A stretch of 64,000 nt of DNA, taken from assembly GCF_943734655.1 (NCBI RefSeq), contig NC_071355.1, forward strand, positions 205,956,939 to 206,020,938, given 5' to 3'. The position numbers and the translations under genes were made by a program. This DNA comes from Sabethes cyaneus. Taxonomy: Eukaryota > Arthropoda > Insecta > Diptera > Culicidae. Shown here one piece after another: positions 54,016 through 64,000 of the stretch (its first letter is position 1; each line of letters begins with the position of its first letter). The notes under the pieces are model-generated. The model ran no database searches. It saw nothing but the letters and a program-made list of their open reading frames with translations, and was not told the DNA's origin.

Positions 54016-56460
54016 ATAATTCTATCATTCTCCACACATTCACTCAACAAGAGAAATTTTGTTCGATTATTTCTGTTTCTATTCACAGATTGACAACATT
54101 ATTGAGATTTGCAGTTCAGGGTTGGAGTCCTACCTTTGCTTAGCCAATATTTTTAGCTTAATACCAAATGAAGCATTTACTCTTCCTAAATCAAAGCAGA
54201 AGATTAGCCGCGTGTTGATAAACAAAATGAAAAATTCTTCCCTATTTTACTCAGCGAAGAGTATTGTTTAAGAGATTATATTGTTTCTGTAGCACAGCTG
54301 GTAGATGTATACATTCCGTCCCAAAGCAGCCTCCATCGACAGTAAAATTTTTACCGGCGCAATGATTTCCTTTTCTCACACCTCCAAATTTATCTTGTTT
54401 CCGAGAGCAGGCCATAAAATCGGTTAGTCCTGTGTGATTAAGTAGGTTTTCGCTTGCACTGCCGTCCCCCCAATGACAGCAGCAATTGCTCATACTGCAT
54501 AATCGCCTCACAAATCTTATAAGAATTAGATTATATATATAGAATTTAAAGAGGGGTGGTGATAGGGAAGTTGTGCAGCTACCGCATCGGGTGGTACGGA
54601 GGGTGATTTTCCCCTTTTACCCCGGGGTATCGACGGTAAAGTCTCTCACCGTACGCAAGGGGCGAATGGCAAATGATGCGTTCTCTTGCGTAAGACAATT
54701 GCGAAACTTTGTGTAGAAAAAGGCAATCATGCTCATGCACAGTTTTATTATCCCTCAATAGTTGGAATATTTATGTAGGCCATCAGTATTCTTTGCACTT
54801 GCTTCGGTGAAATTACAGCTGAAGATGATCACACCATATGGACCAAACGAACTTCCTTCTCCATAGTGCGCTCGATGGGCTTTTGCACGTCCCCTCTGTT
54901 ATGATTATATGCATTTTTCTGGCTAGGGCAACACCGATATTCTATTATGTTTTCACTTTAAGCATACCACCTAATGGATGGACCTATGGTTGGATGGTCT
55001 CAGAAGGCAGTGCCACACTGTGGAAGTGAAAACTAACGAAAATCCTTCAGTAATAATAATAAAATTTTATAACCTATTTTGCGCCATCGAATGGCTCAAA
55101 GTTTTAATTGAACCATTCTACGGAACGATATGGAACAAACTTCTGGAGCCCACAGGATCTGATCGGTATGGAGTAAAAGTTACGATTCTATCTTTGTGTG
55201 TTTTGATTCGCTTGGAACTTAGTCATTTTGAATTGAATGCTGAGTTGATTTCAAAGTTAAAAAAACGAACGTTTATCGACAACATAAGTTCGGTCGTTAG
55301 TTAAATACAGTTCGTCGTTAGTTAATTTTGCTCTAACAAATTGGAAAATGTTTGCATAATTTTATTTAACTTGCCTACGAAATAACTCTACATCTTTAAT
55401 ACACCCGCTCTACGGGTTTCTTACCCTAAATCATAATGAAGACTAAAGTTGCCAAAAAGGGTTATCTATTTCATCAAAGTTTTGTCACTGCGGTGGTATG
55501 CATCTTATTTATGATACTGTAAAGGGACCAACGCATCTGTTTGTTGTGTTTATCAATCTTCATCATTTCTTTATTATCGTCTATCAAGCCTTGCTTAGAA
55601 CAACGTCTGAGAAAGTTTCGAAATAATAAATAAAATATTCATCAAAATGTTTTGCTCATCCTTGAGGGTTAAAATTAAGCAAATATCGTCCCTCTACCAG
55701 TGAAAGTCGGCTGATACATTAAAAATTAGAGCATAGTAGCCTATTCTAGTCTATCTTGTGTTTATTCTAGCGAAACTCGAACTACGTGCACACACAGAAG
55801 GCATAATTTTAACTGACCTATGGCTTATGCTTGTTGTTCGTCTCATCAAGACCGCGCCGCGCCGCTTGATGATTCATTTATTCACTCGTTCATTCATTTA
55901 CTACTCGACTAACTGACTGACTGACGGACTGAATCACCACCACGACGGCAATCCCGGGTAATATGTTATAGGTTGTTGTACGGAGTACAATTCGCAGTAC
56001 TAACAGCACCGGTTACGGTCGGTTTACTCACTGATGACGGTAAAGTACATATCATTGCAGTGCGAGTGAAATACAGCAGCATGAAAACATGAAATTGGCT
56101 ACAAAACTTTCAACAACTAATGAGCACAGTAAAAATGTGAGTAAGAGACGGTATAGTAAAAACTTCTTGAAAATGTATTTGATACATACTTTTTGGTAGC
56201 AACTGATTCAGAAAATTGGTAGAAAAGTTGGGTTCGAAATGTGCACCAGTTGGCGAAATTATCCAGCTGCGCTTGTAAAAACTCAGTGTCTATGTTATAT
56301 CTGATAATGGCAAAAGTTTGAAATCGTTCATGTAGAGAAGGAACATCTACGGGTCTAATTGACTGCCCCAACCAAACGTGACGGGGAATGGCGAAGAGAT
56401 GATGCTACCTACTTTGAAAATGAAGTGAAATTGGAGGGATTGTTGCTGTTTTTTTAATGT
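54016..56460. other. Stretch without recognised genes
   Basis: ORFs up to 108 codons (54978-55304 +), unrecognised. A short inverted repeat CATCAAG..CTTGATG with CG-rich loop lies near 55847-55870. Nothing else seen. Confidence 0.4.
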
Positions 56461-57479
56461 TATAGTAGAGTAGGGCAGGGCATAAGTGCGATGTTTGAAG
56501 TTGTCATGAATTTTCTTGAGATTTAAAGAAGGACAACAACAAAATATATTTTAAAGTGATGCAGTAACTCAATGTCTTCACATTCAACTATAACTCGTCT
56601 GCAATAATAGTGTTATGCAAAATAAATTTTTCATTCTTCTGATCAAGTGCCGATTCGCACTTTTACCCCACTAGCGGGGCAAAAGTTCGATTACCGCGGG
56701 GCAAAAGTGCGAAGCTCGAATTCATGAAATTGGCACAGCAGTATCTAACAAAACCATAATATCTTCAATCTGCGATGTGTTTTGGTAAGGAATATTCTCA
56801 ATTTGCATATTTCCCATTTTACGCTGGTGTGTTGCAGCCCCTGTCAGATCGAAACTTTTCCAAACGTTTGTTTTTTGTTTCATCAGCGGAAAAACATTGT
56901 TTTCCTTCGGCCAATATCTGTAGAGCACGCAGTTTCCTGCAAATCTTCATTTCTAGTATCTGTAATTTAGTGCCTAAAGCTGTATATAATTAGCTATACA
57001 TTTTTGCCTCGTCCATGAATCGTACTTTTGCCCCGTCCGTGAATCGCACTTTTACCCCGCCAAGCGCTTGACGAGGTTTGAATAAATTGTAGAAAAGCGA
57101 AATATATTTTGTAAATTCTTTTCACCGTATTTTCAAAACAGATATGCGAGTGATGTAAGGCGCAGCTACAAATTTTTAACGAGTAATATCCTCCTGTTGA
57201 TATCGTATTTGCCGAATAATGAAAAATTACATCGAAACAGCCCTAAAATAACATTTGTACATAACTCAGCAACTATGCTTCGTAGGCTTTCAAAATTTAT
57301 GTTAGATTCAAGCTGTCAAAGTAGCCACCCATCCATGCCAATGTAGTTAGTGATGTCCGATTTTTTCAGTTAATCGATTAGTTAACAATCGATTACTTTT
57401 TAGGTGGCCAATAATCGACATCGATTAATCGGCGCTGCATAATCGAAAAATCGAAATAATCGATTGGTTATAACCTTTA

Positions 57480-59100
57480 CGTCCTGTAACGGGGCGGGAT
57501 GGGTTTTGGGGCAGGGAGCAGTGACAACCTTCACTTAAGCGCCAGGCAAGGATAAACTTGCCGTGAAGGAGCGTGTTTAGCGATACAATCCCGGTCCGGC
57601 TAGAATACCTCAGGGTAGGTCCATCAAACGCTCAACTATAAACTTACGAACGAAATGCCGAATAACCTTACATCGGTTGAATCCGTTCGGCCGACTCAAC
57701 AGGGGGACAAGTGCAACCATCGGCTAGTGCAGTGTCCCGTAGGCATCCTACACTAAGCTACCGGAGGCTAACTCGCGAACCGATCTGGGGGGGGGGGTCA
57801 CATTCGGGGACTCACACTTTCCGAGGACACATTTCGTAGCAAACACCATTTCGAGGGTTAACAGATCTTCATTTACACGTTTCGCTTAATCTAGTGGTTA
57901 GTTTTCTTCAGTTTTTCTTACGGCCTGCTGCTTTTTGTCGACGAAGGGTCTCTGATGTTCCGATGAACAGGTGACTGTGCTAGACTAGCGGTTTCGTAGA
58001 CCGCTTACAGATAGCCCGTACCAAATACGTGGTGGGTGGCAAATGGTGAATCGAATGTTTTAGTTCGACAGGGTCCGACATCCGGTAGCCGGTACGAACG
58101 GTGATGAATCCACGGACAGTAACAATTGGTTATGTGATGGGTATAGCATACGGTTGGCTCTTCGGCGATCGGTTCTTATCGATGGTGCATAGGGCCACGG
58201 ATGGTAGCAACTGTCTGCTCGCTCGGTGTGTTGCTCGGAGAATCGGATCTCGCACTCATGGTCGACACGTGTTGAGGCCGACTGACGATGGTCGCGCTCT
58301 CAAGCCCTAAGGGAAGACCTCCGTTTGAAGGAGGGTGCTGGTGGTCTTTTGCTTCGTTCGACTAGGTAATCTAACCTCGCTTTAGCGCTTATATTTTCTA
58401 CCCGTGTTTTTTTCCACTTTACTTCTACTTATTGTATCTTTTCCGAATACTAGTTTACTTCGCTTTTCGTCTTCTCATGTATCACTTTGCGTCTTCTAAC
58501 TTCTAGCCCTTTCCAATCTTGCGTGTCGTCTCTTAGGTAATTATCTTTAAAATCGCTCATTCCCCAGACTGATTTGCCTGTCCTGTCAAGCACAGGACTT
58601 TACGACGGGACCGGCGATTCAGCTTCGGCTAGTTTCGCCAGGTTCCATCCGGTGGGCATTAGCAGGGTTTGTTTACTGTCGCAGTACCCTAACCTTTTTT
58701 CGGGGATAACGGCAGGTAACGCGAACAGGCTTTTAGTGACGGTTGTGTGTGTGGGATTGGGCAATAGGGTTTGTTACCATATTTATTTTGTAACCTCGTT
58801 ACAATCTCCGACACCAAAAAATTGTTTTGCGTCCCGTAGTACTGTCCACGAGTGTTTTGGAATGTGCAGTCAGACTTAGGCTAGTTAGATAGAAATCGAG
58901 GAGACCGCATTTTTTGGTTTTTGTATAGAAAAAGACGAAGGGTATTACCCAGTTTTCTAAAAATTCCTTACACAATTCCGTGTCTGACAGACTGACAAAT
59001 TTTCGAATTATCTTTTGACGGTGGCACAGTTAGTATCTAGATAAAGTTTAGTTTGGTTTTTAGGCTTCAGCGTGGTATTTAAACCGGCCTACTGCGTGCA
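57480..59100. other. GC-richer cargo of the hAT-like element
   Basis: Begins around CCTGTAACGGGGCGGGATGG and includes CCGGAGGCTAACTCGCGAAC and GACGATGGTCGCGCTC. No domain recognised on either strand. It could be a captured host segment or the leader of a retroelement that inserted into the hAT-like element. Confidence 0.35.
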
Positions 59101-59104
59101 AACT

Positions 59105-59330
59105 GGATGATTAAAAGCAAAGCCGTGGGGTTAAAACATCCTTTCTAAGATTTGACCCATCTTTATCGACAGACTTCACAGCCAGATATTAGAGTACAAG
59201 ACAGTTACGGGGCTATTGCAACAATCCTACTGACTCTATCTAGGAGCACTGCCTAGCTGAGATTTGAACGTATGACTACTGGTTTCTTAGATCAGCATCG
59301 TAGCTCGAAACCAACGAACTGGCTGATTGC
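59105..59330 (-). repeat. SINE-B copy 5
   Basis: Complement of the family: TTTATCGACAGACTTCACAG, GAGTACAAGACAGTTACGGG, TGAGATTTGAACGTATGAC and TCTTAGATCAGCATCGTAGC. More diverged than the 38170 copy. Lies inside the hAT-like element. Confidence 0.78.
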
Positions 59331-59699
59331 GTGTGGTTAATTTAGAAGGTAAGCGCCAGTCACTGTAATAATTAAATTTGTTAGAAATTGTCAAAGAATA
59401 AAATTTTAAATAATCCGGCATAATCGATCGGGCAGTTAATCGATTATCTAATAATCGGAACATAAAGCAATCGAATAAAAATTAATCGATTATTTTGGCG
59501 GATAATCGATTAGTTCGATTAATCGAGAAGTAATCGGACATCACTAAATGTAGTCAATTCACTGGGAATCTGCACCGATAAATAATCGAATCGCACTTTT
59601 ACCCGCATCGCACTTTTACCCCTCCTTACTCTATATTTCGTTTATTCTTACAATGTTATGTTCAAGTTCAAACCTTAATCTATTTAAATCTATTACACT

Positions 59700-60630
59700 C
59701 CCTTCACTGAGTTAATGTTTGCGACATTGATTATGAGACCTGTTGCCTTAAAGTTATCGCAGAGACCATCAGGTTTTCCCTGCACATCATATTGCATTTA
59801 AGAGAGCGAAATAATGTTGTCGGCCAAATCGAGGTCAATTAATTGCTCATTTGTCACAGGGTTCCAGGGCAATCCTCGGTTAAGTTTACTGTCAATGGCT
59901 CAGTTGCGGTGAAAGTATGTAACTCTGCCTCACTCCTGCAGCAACCCGCAGGAGGCCTCATAATGAGCGTCGATAAGATAGACTAGCTTACCAGGAACTC
60001 CTCTACGCCTTAGTGTGCCCCAGATATTTTCGTGATTTAGTCAGTCGAATGCTTTTTTTGAAATCAACAAGCACTAGAAGAAGACAGCCTTGGATTTCGA
60101 TGATTTACTCGAATATTATATTCACCGTCGTGATCCGATCCACACATGATCGGCCGGCACAGAATCCAGCTTGCTTAAATGAGTTTACCCGTAAATTGGT
60201 TGGTAGCTAAAACTTGGTTAAAACTACTTAAAATGCCCTTAAAGTGTACAAACTCAGATTTTGAGTAGTTCTTCAACCAAAAAATTGGTAGTAGGAACTT
60301 AAAAGTGCGTTATTTATCACAGAGGAGATTGGTAGCAAGTAGCCAAAATTGGTTCAATTTTTACCCAAAGTTTGAGTTTGTACACTTTAAGGGCATTTTG
60401 AGTAGTTTCAACTAAGTTTTAGCTAAATCCGACCTATTTACAGGTAGTATCATTTTAGAGTGCACTATCGAAGAGTAGTATCGTTTTTTTCTGGATTGGA
60501 TTGAGGATCACCTTGCAGAGTACTTTATGAGTGATACAGAGCACCATGATACCGCCCTAGTTCCCTCATTCATATAGGTTCCATCAGAGTCGGCGTTTAG
60601 ACTGGCAAAGCCTTGCGGTAGCGCTTCGGA
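59700..60630 (-). pseudogene. Non-LTR RT pseudogene (GVRQG/AGFRAGRS type)
   Basis: Minus strand, N- to C-terminal order. An LGRYHGALYH..STLQGDPQS region lies near 60560-60490. AGFCAGRSCVDRITTVNIIF follows near 60165. KKAFD.LNHENIWGTLRRRG (motif A) lies near 60055, with GVPGKLVYLIDAHYEAS next. QLIDLDLADNIISLS (motif C, FADD changed to LADN) is near 59840, and LIINVANINS after it. Stops and frameshifts are numerous. This is a different lineage from the RTE-like copies with WAGHVARM tails. A MITE (60204-60425) interrupts it. Confidence 0.78.
60204..60425. mobile_element. 222-bp palindromic MITE inside the RT pseudogene
   Basis: TAGCTAAAACTTGGTTAAAA at the left is answered by the complement of AACTAAGTTTTAGCTA at the right. 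Arms of about 55 bases continue through AAATGCCCTTAAAGTGTACA. TA occurs at both ends. Non-coding. Confidence 0.82.
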
Positions 60631-60749
60631 GAGGCCTTACGCTTGGTGATGACTGGAGAAAAACGGTAAAAAACATCTCAATCCTTGGCTGTATACAACA
60701 CAATTATTGGCAACACAACACAAATAGAATATATGTGCATGATTTCCAT

Positions 60750-62080
60750 TGTTTTCTTTCCTCTTTTATTTAAATGCAGAGTGTAGTGCCAAGAAAACAT
60801 CGATGAAAGTGCCATACGACTCGGCTCAGCTTGTGCGCCGATTGTTTACGGAGGTTTCGATCAAATGGGCATTTAGATCTTTTGAACCAATGAAATCTTC
60901 AGGTCCGGATGGCATTCTACCCATTTTTCCCATTTTTCACAGCAAATCACTTAAATATCAGGAGACGGCACTTTGTGCTTTCCTTGATATTGAAGGAGCT
61001 TTCGATTACACGTCGTTCATTTCAATTATTACGGCACTTTTTCAAGACGCAATTCACCACACTCTATGAGCTGGATTCAAGCAATGCTTCCAAGCAGAGA
61101 AATCACAACATCATTGGAAGATACGTCGGTCACGATTTCGGCGATCAAAGGATGTCCAGGAGGAGTTCTCTCCCTGATAGCCAAACTGTTATGAGATTAT
61201 TGCTTAAGCCAGTGATGGCCAGACTGCGGCCCGCATGTGGCCCTTCATACTGATTCGTGCGGCCCGCGGACTAATTTGAGAGATGGCGGACTTATGAATA
61301 ATTTTTTTGATGACACAGGGGTCACTCAGTTCAATCGTAATGCCTCGTGCATATTGTAGATCTGATTGCTTTCCAGTTTGAATCTTGTGGTGATTCCTAA
61401 AAATCGGTTTTTGCTGCTGCCTATTCTACATTTTGTTATGCGCAAGAATGGCCAGAGGTTATTGCGGCCCGCGGACTCATCGGGCGATAGGATTTGGCCC
61501 GCACCACGCCTATGCCTGGGCGCCACTGGCTTAAGCCATCAACGTAGAACTTATCGTCAAAGAAAAGTTTAATGCAGTACTGTCAAGTTGTTTGTTAGGA
61601 GCTCTAAACACCACCATGTTATAATGCTTACAAGACGGGCACAATATAAACTCCACAAAAACAGTGGCTATATCATTCACTAGGTGAAACATGCTGGTGC
61701 TGGTGATTGGTGTCTAGCTGAGCTTCAGTAACCGGCTAGACTATGCTGTTAAGAAAGCATTCCGTTGAAATCAATTACAGGGTTGTAGACTAAACAGTTA
61801 AGCAGTTTATCTACCCAAATCCTGCAGTAGCTAAAAAACTACTCAACTTAACTCGTAATGAATTACGCACAATCGTGGGACTCCTTACTGGATACTATCC
61901 CGCTTTTGATCGTTAAGAGAATATCGGATGATTCCGGAACCTGCCGCTTTTGTAACTCTGAATTTGAAAGTTCAGCGCATCTGCCCTGCAATTACGGGGC
62001 ACTTGCTTTATCTAGGCATAACTTCTCTAGGCAAAATTTCCTTCCTAGAGCCCAAATCCTTAAAGTACGATTTTAATAAC
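60750..62080 (+). pseudogene. Non-LTR RT pseudogene (LDIEGAFD type) split by a hAT MITE
   Basis: PMKSSGPDGILPIF is near 60888 and ALCAFLDIEGAFDYTSF (motif A) near 60970. GCPGGVLS (motif B, one Q lost from the usual CPQGGVLS) is near 61153. After the MITE, the C-terminal segment near 61840-62060 reads LTRNELRTIVGLLTGYYPAF, then CRFCNSEFESSAHLPCNYGA, a Cys/His motif found at the ends of such elements. The catalytic YADD region and the segment in between are missing. Stops and frameshifts occur throughout. Confidence 0.78.
61210..61528. mobile_element. 319-bp hAT-like MITE
   Basis: The left end CAGTGATGGCCAGACTGCGG and the inverted right end CAGTGGCGCCCAGGC are bracketed by exact 8-bp repeats GCTTAAGC (61202-61209 and 61529-61536). 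The interior carries repeated GCGGCCCGCGGACT motifs. The CAGTG terminus and 8-bp target are classic hAT features. Confidence 0.9.
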
Positions 62081-62218
62081 CATGTAGTACCGACTTGAGG
62101 TACAAGATTTCAACTATCTAGCTCAACTCTATCAATGGGCATAAGCAGTCCGTAAACTGTGATAGAGTAGTCGGTGCCTACCTCAAATGATGATCATTAT
62201 GACTGTTACAGTGGCCTT
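62081..62218. other. Spacer between retroelements
   Basis: Nothing recognised. The minus-strand ORF of the next element runs on to 62219. Confidence 0.4.
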
Positions 62219-64000
62219 TTAATCCAAAAAAAGTCTCACTGTCGAATCTGCACAGGGCCTCGCGCGTTGTAACGCCGGTTCCCTTCTTGGTGATTTGTCA
62301 ACATGCCTTGCAGCCTTCTTCTTCTTCTTCAGCAGCATAGAGCCTCGTGCTGTTTCAAGCACTCGTCTCCATTCAACTCGGTCTTGGGCCACTCGTCGCC
62401 AATTTCCTAGTCGTCTCAGAAGTCGCAAATCGCTCTCGACCTGGTCGAGCCATCGTGCACGTTGGGCCCCCCTGTTCCTGGTGCCGGTGGGGTTGTTGAA
62501 GAGGACTATTTTCGTCGCACAGTCGTCCGGCATCCTTACGACGTGTCCGGCCCACCGTAGCCTGCTAACTTTCGCTAGATGTACGATGGGAGTCTCCCCA
62601 AGCAGTGCCTGTAGCTCGTGATTCATACGCCTCCGCCACTCTCCGCTTTCAGTTTGTACTCCGCCAAATATCGTCCGCAGCACTTTCCGCTCAAACACGG
62701 CAAGGGCGCGTATGTCCTCCGTAAGCAGCGTCACGGCTTCAAGTCCATAAAGAACTACTGGTCTAATAATGGTTTTGTACATTGTTAGCTTCGTGCGGCG
62801 GCGTATGCTTCCTGATCGTAGCGTTTTACGAAGGGCAAAGTAGGCCCGATTTCCCGCTTGGATGCGCCGCTGGATCTCCTTACTAGTGTTGTTGTCCGCG
62901 GTCACCAGCGATCCCAAATACACGAACTCTTCTACCACTTCTTGTTCGTCGCCGTCTACGGTTACCGTCCGTGGGAGGCGCACATTTGTTTCCTTTGAGC
63001 CTCTTCCTTTCATGTATTTGGTCTTCGACGCATTTATTTTTAGCCCAATTCTCTTAGACTCCGCTTTCAGTCTGGCGTAGATTGCCTCCGCCGTCGCAAA
63101 GTTCCTGGCAATGATATCGAAGTCATCTGCAAAGCCTAGAAGTTGGCTACTCTTGGTAAAAATCGTGCCTCTCGTTTCGATGCCCGCTCGTCGGATCACC
63201 CCCTCAAGAGCGATGTTGAACAGCATGCAGGATAGACCGTCACCCTGTCTCAACCCTCGTCGCGTCTCGAAGGGACTCGAGAGTGTCCCAGAGATGCGTA
63301 CGAAACACATCACTCGATCCAATGTAGCTCTGATCAGTCGCGTCAGTTTGTCCGGAAAACCGTATTCGTGCATTATCTGCCATAGCTTGTCTCGATCGAC
63401 TGTATCGTATGCTGCTTTGAAATCAATAAAGATGTGATGCGTGGGCACGTTGTACTCCCGACATTTCTGCAAGATCTGTCGGATAGTAAAAATTTGGTCC
63501 GTAGTTGCGCGAGCCCCCATGAAACCCGGCTGATAATTCCCTACGAAACCTTGTGCTATCGGTGACAGCCGGCGTAACAGGATCTGGGAGAGTACCTTGT
63601 AGGCGGCATTTACCAGCGTAATACCGCGATAGTTGCAGCAGTCTAGCCGATCACCCTTTTTGTAGATGGGACAAACCACTCCTTCCATCCATTCCTCCGG
63701 TAGCTTTTCCTCCTCCCAAATCCTCGAAATAACCCAGTGTAGAGCCTTTGCTAGCGTTTCTCCGCCATGTTTATAAAGCTCTGCCGGTAAGCGGTCCTTC
63801 CCAGCGGCTTTATTGGTCTTCAGCAACCTGATTTCTCGTTTGATTTCTTGGAGATCAGGTGCTAGGACATCACTATCTTCCATGGGCGCTCCTAGGTTAA
63901 TTTCCGTTCCGCCTCCTTCTGCGACTTCGCCATTGAGGTGTTCATCGAAGAACTGCTTCCACCTGTCGACCACCTCGCGCTCGTTTGTAATTAGATTCCC
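62219..64000 (-). CDS. RTE-like reverse transcriptase, uninterrupted 3' half (partial at right edge)
   Basis: About 590 codons without stop or frameshift. The frame continues to the window edge (GNLITNERE precedes VVDRWKQFFDEHL), so GTG at 63973 is not a real start. Counting from it: GKDRLPAEL near 58, YRGITLVNAAYKVLSQ near 115, MGARATTDQIF near 152, FIDFKAAYDTVDRDKLW near 182 (motif A, D184), GLRQGD near 240, LLGFADDFDII near 278 (motif C, D283 and D284) and KINASKTKYM near 312. C-terminal marks are NHELQALLGE near 451, RLRWAGHVVRMPDD near 471 and RARWLDQVESDL near 505. The element's own 3' tail is probably the GAAGAA run at about 62318-62332. The last 40 codons would then be flanking DNA. 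It copies element RNA at a nicked target. It is the youngest-looking RTE copy here. Confidence 0.9.
   Translation of the reverse strand, partial: GNLITNEREVVDRWKQFFDEHLNGEVAEGGGTEINLGAPMEDSDVLAPDLQEIKREIRLLKTNKAAGKDRLPAELYKHGGETLAKALHWVISRIWEEEKLPEEWMEGVVCPIYKKGDRLDCCNYRGITLVNAAYKVLSQILLRRLSPIAQGFVGNYQPGFMGARATTDQIFTIRQILQKCREYNVPTHHIFIDFKAAYDTVDRDKLWQIMHEYGFPDKLTRLIRATLDRVMCFVRISGTLSSPFETRRGLRQGDGLSCMLFNIALEGVIRRAGIETRGTIFTKSSQLLGFADDFDIIARNFATAEAIYARLKAESKRIGLKINASKTKYMKGRGSKETNVRLPRTVTVDGDEQEVVEEFVYLGSLVTADNNTSKEIQRRIQAGNRAYFALRKTLRSGSIRRRTKLTMYKTIIRPVVLYGLEAVTLLTEDIRALAVFERKVLRTIFGGVQTESGEWRRRMNHELQALLGETPIVHLAKVSRLRWAGHVVRMPDDCATKIVLFNNPTGTRNRGAQRARWLDQVESDLRLLRRLGNWRRVAQDRVEWRRVLETARGSMLLKKKKKAARHVDKSPRREPALQRARPCADSTVRLFLD

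Larger units (their letters stand above)
57348..59546. mobile_element. 2.2-kb hAT-like non-autonomous element with 8-bp duplication
   Basis: Inverted ends TAGTGATGTCCGATT are flanked by AATGTAGT at 57340-57347 and 59547-59554. The sub-terminal DNA is packed with AATCGATTA-type motifs on both sides. The interior (about 57480-59100) is GC-richer and unrelated in style, with ORFs of at most 101 codons (58574-58879 +), and includes a SINE-B copy. No hAT transposase is visible, so mobilisation would have needed a transposase from elsewhere. Confidence 0.85.
56463..59635. mobile_element. Older MITE (GCACTTTTACCCC repeats) holding a hAT-like element
   Basis: The ends TAGAGTAGGGCAGGGCATAA and, inverted, TAGAGTAAGGAGGGGTAAAA share GTGCGATG just inside. 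The motif TTCGCACTTTTACCCC and its complement recurs internally near 56650, 56695, 57010, 57040 and 59590. Flanks are TA-rich (TATA on both sides), consistent with a TA target. Without the inner element it would be about 970 bp. No credible ORF. Confidence 0.72.

Noticed and set aside
1..64000. Endogenous viral elements or LTR retrotransposons
   Set aside because: I looked for gag/protease/integrase motifs and paired LTR ends (TG..CA direct repeats) and found none. All RTs seen are non-LTR type.

Overview
The window looks like intron or intergenic DNA from a repeat-rich dipteran, most likely a culicine-type mosquito. I base this on composition and repeat families, not on a database search. 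Supporting signs are an AT-rich background, a DD37E Tc1/mariner transposon of the kind described from mosquitoes, many RTE-like and CR1/Jockey-like non-LTR fragments, several tRNA-derived SINE families, and MITEs with TA, TTA, TTAA and 8-bp target duplications. No ordinary host protein-coding gene could be recognised. Every long ORF is either transposon-derived or produced by biased minisatellite sequence.

Layout. 0.3-2.6 kb: a 3' RTE scrap, three SINE copies and a decayed Tc1/mariner transposase. 3.1-8.5 kb: AT-rich DNA with nothing recognisable. 8.5-10.5 kb: a CR1-like reverse transcriptase split by a SINE and by a complete DD37E transposon; removing both insertions restores one reading frame. 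10.5-12.3 kb: a three-level nest of MITEs. 13.3-14.6 kb: a plausible host core promoter (Inr plus DPE) and a non-coding first exon on the + strand. 15.2-18.3 kb: a 12-bp minisatellite, a second DD37E copy broken by an RTE insertion and by a TTAA element, and a pyrimidine-rich tract. 19.8-20.4 kb: another pyrimidine/SINE/12-bp block. 22.7-24.6 kb: a tandem dispersed repeat. 28.4-30.8 kb: an RTE-like element with a partial endonuclease and a decayed RT. 30.8-34.7 kb: purine-rich and 17-bp minisatellites, a long SINE inverted repeat, and hAT-like and SINE insertions. 38.2-43.0 kb: a SINE, a MITE copy and an RTE interrupted by a Jockey-like element. 43.8-47.9 kb: a TA MITE, an internally deleted Tc1/mariner element and an RT scrap. 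47.9-52.3 kb: minisatellites, a MITE copy, tandem repeats and an RT scrap. 52.8 kb: a candidate recursive splice site with a short downstream exon. 53.7-54.0 kb: tRNA-like SINE heads. 56.5-59.6 kb: a SINE inside a hAT-like element inside an older MITE. 59.7-62.1 kb: two decayed RT loci, each with a MITE inside. 62.2-64.0 kb: the 3' half of an uninterrupted RTE-like RT that runs off the right edge.

How it fits together. The parts mostly interact as insertions into one another. Paralogous copies inside the window let several insertion sites be read as empty versus filled (TTAA, TTA, TA, 8-bp and 11-bp duplications), which gives a relative chronology. If the promoter/exon at 13.4 kb and the splice motif at 52.8 kb are real, most of the window is one very long + strand first intron of a host gene whose coding exons lie further right. 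That is an inference to be tested with RNA data.
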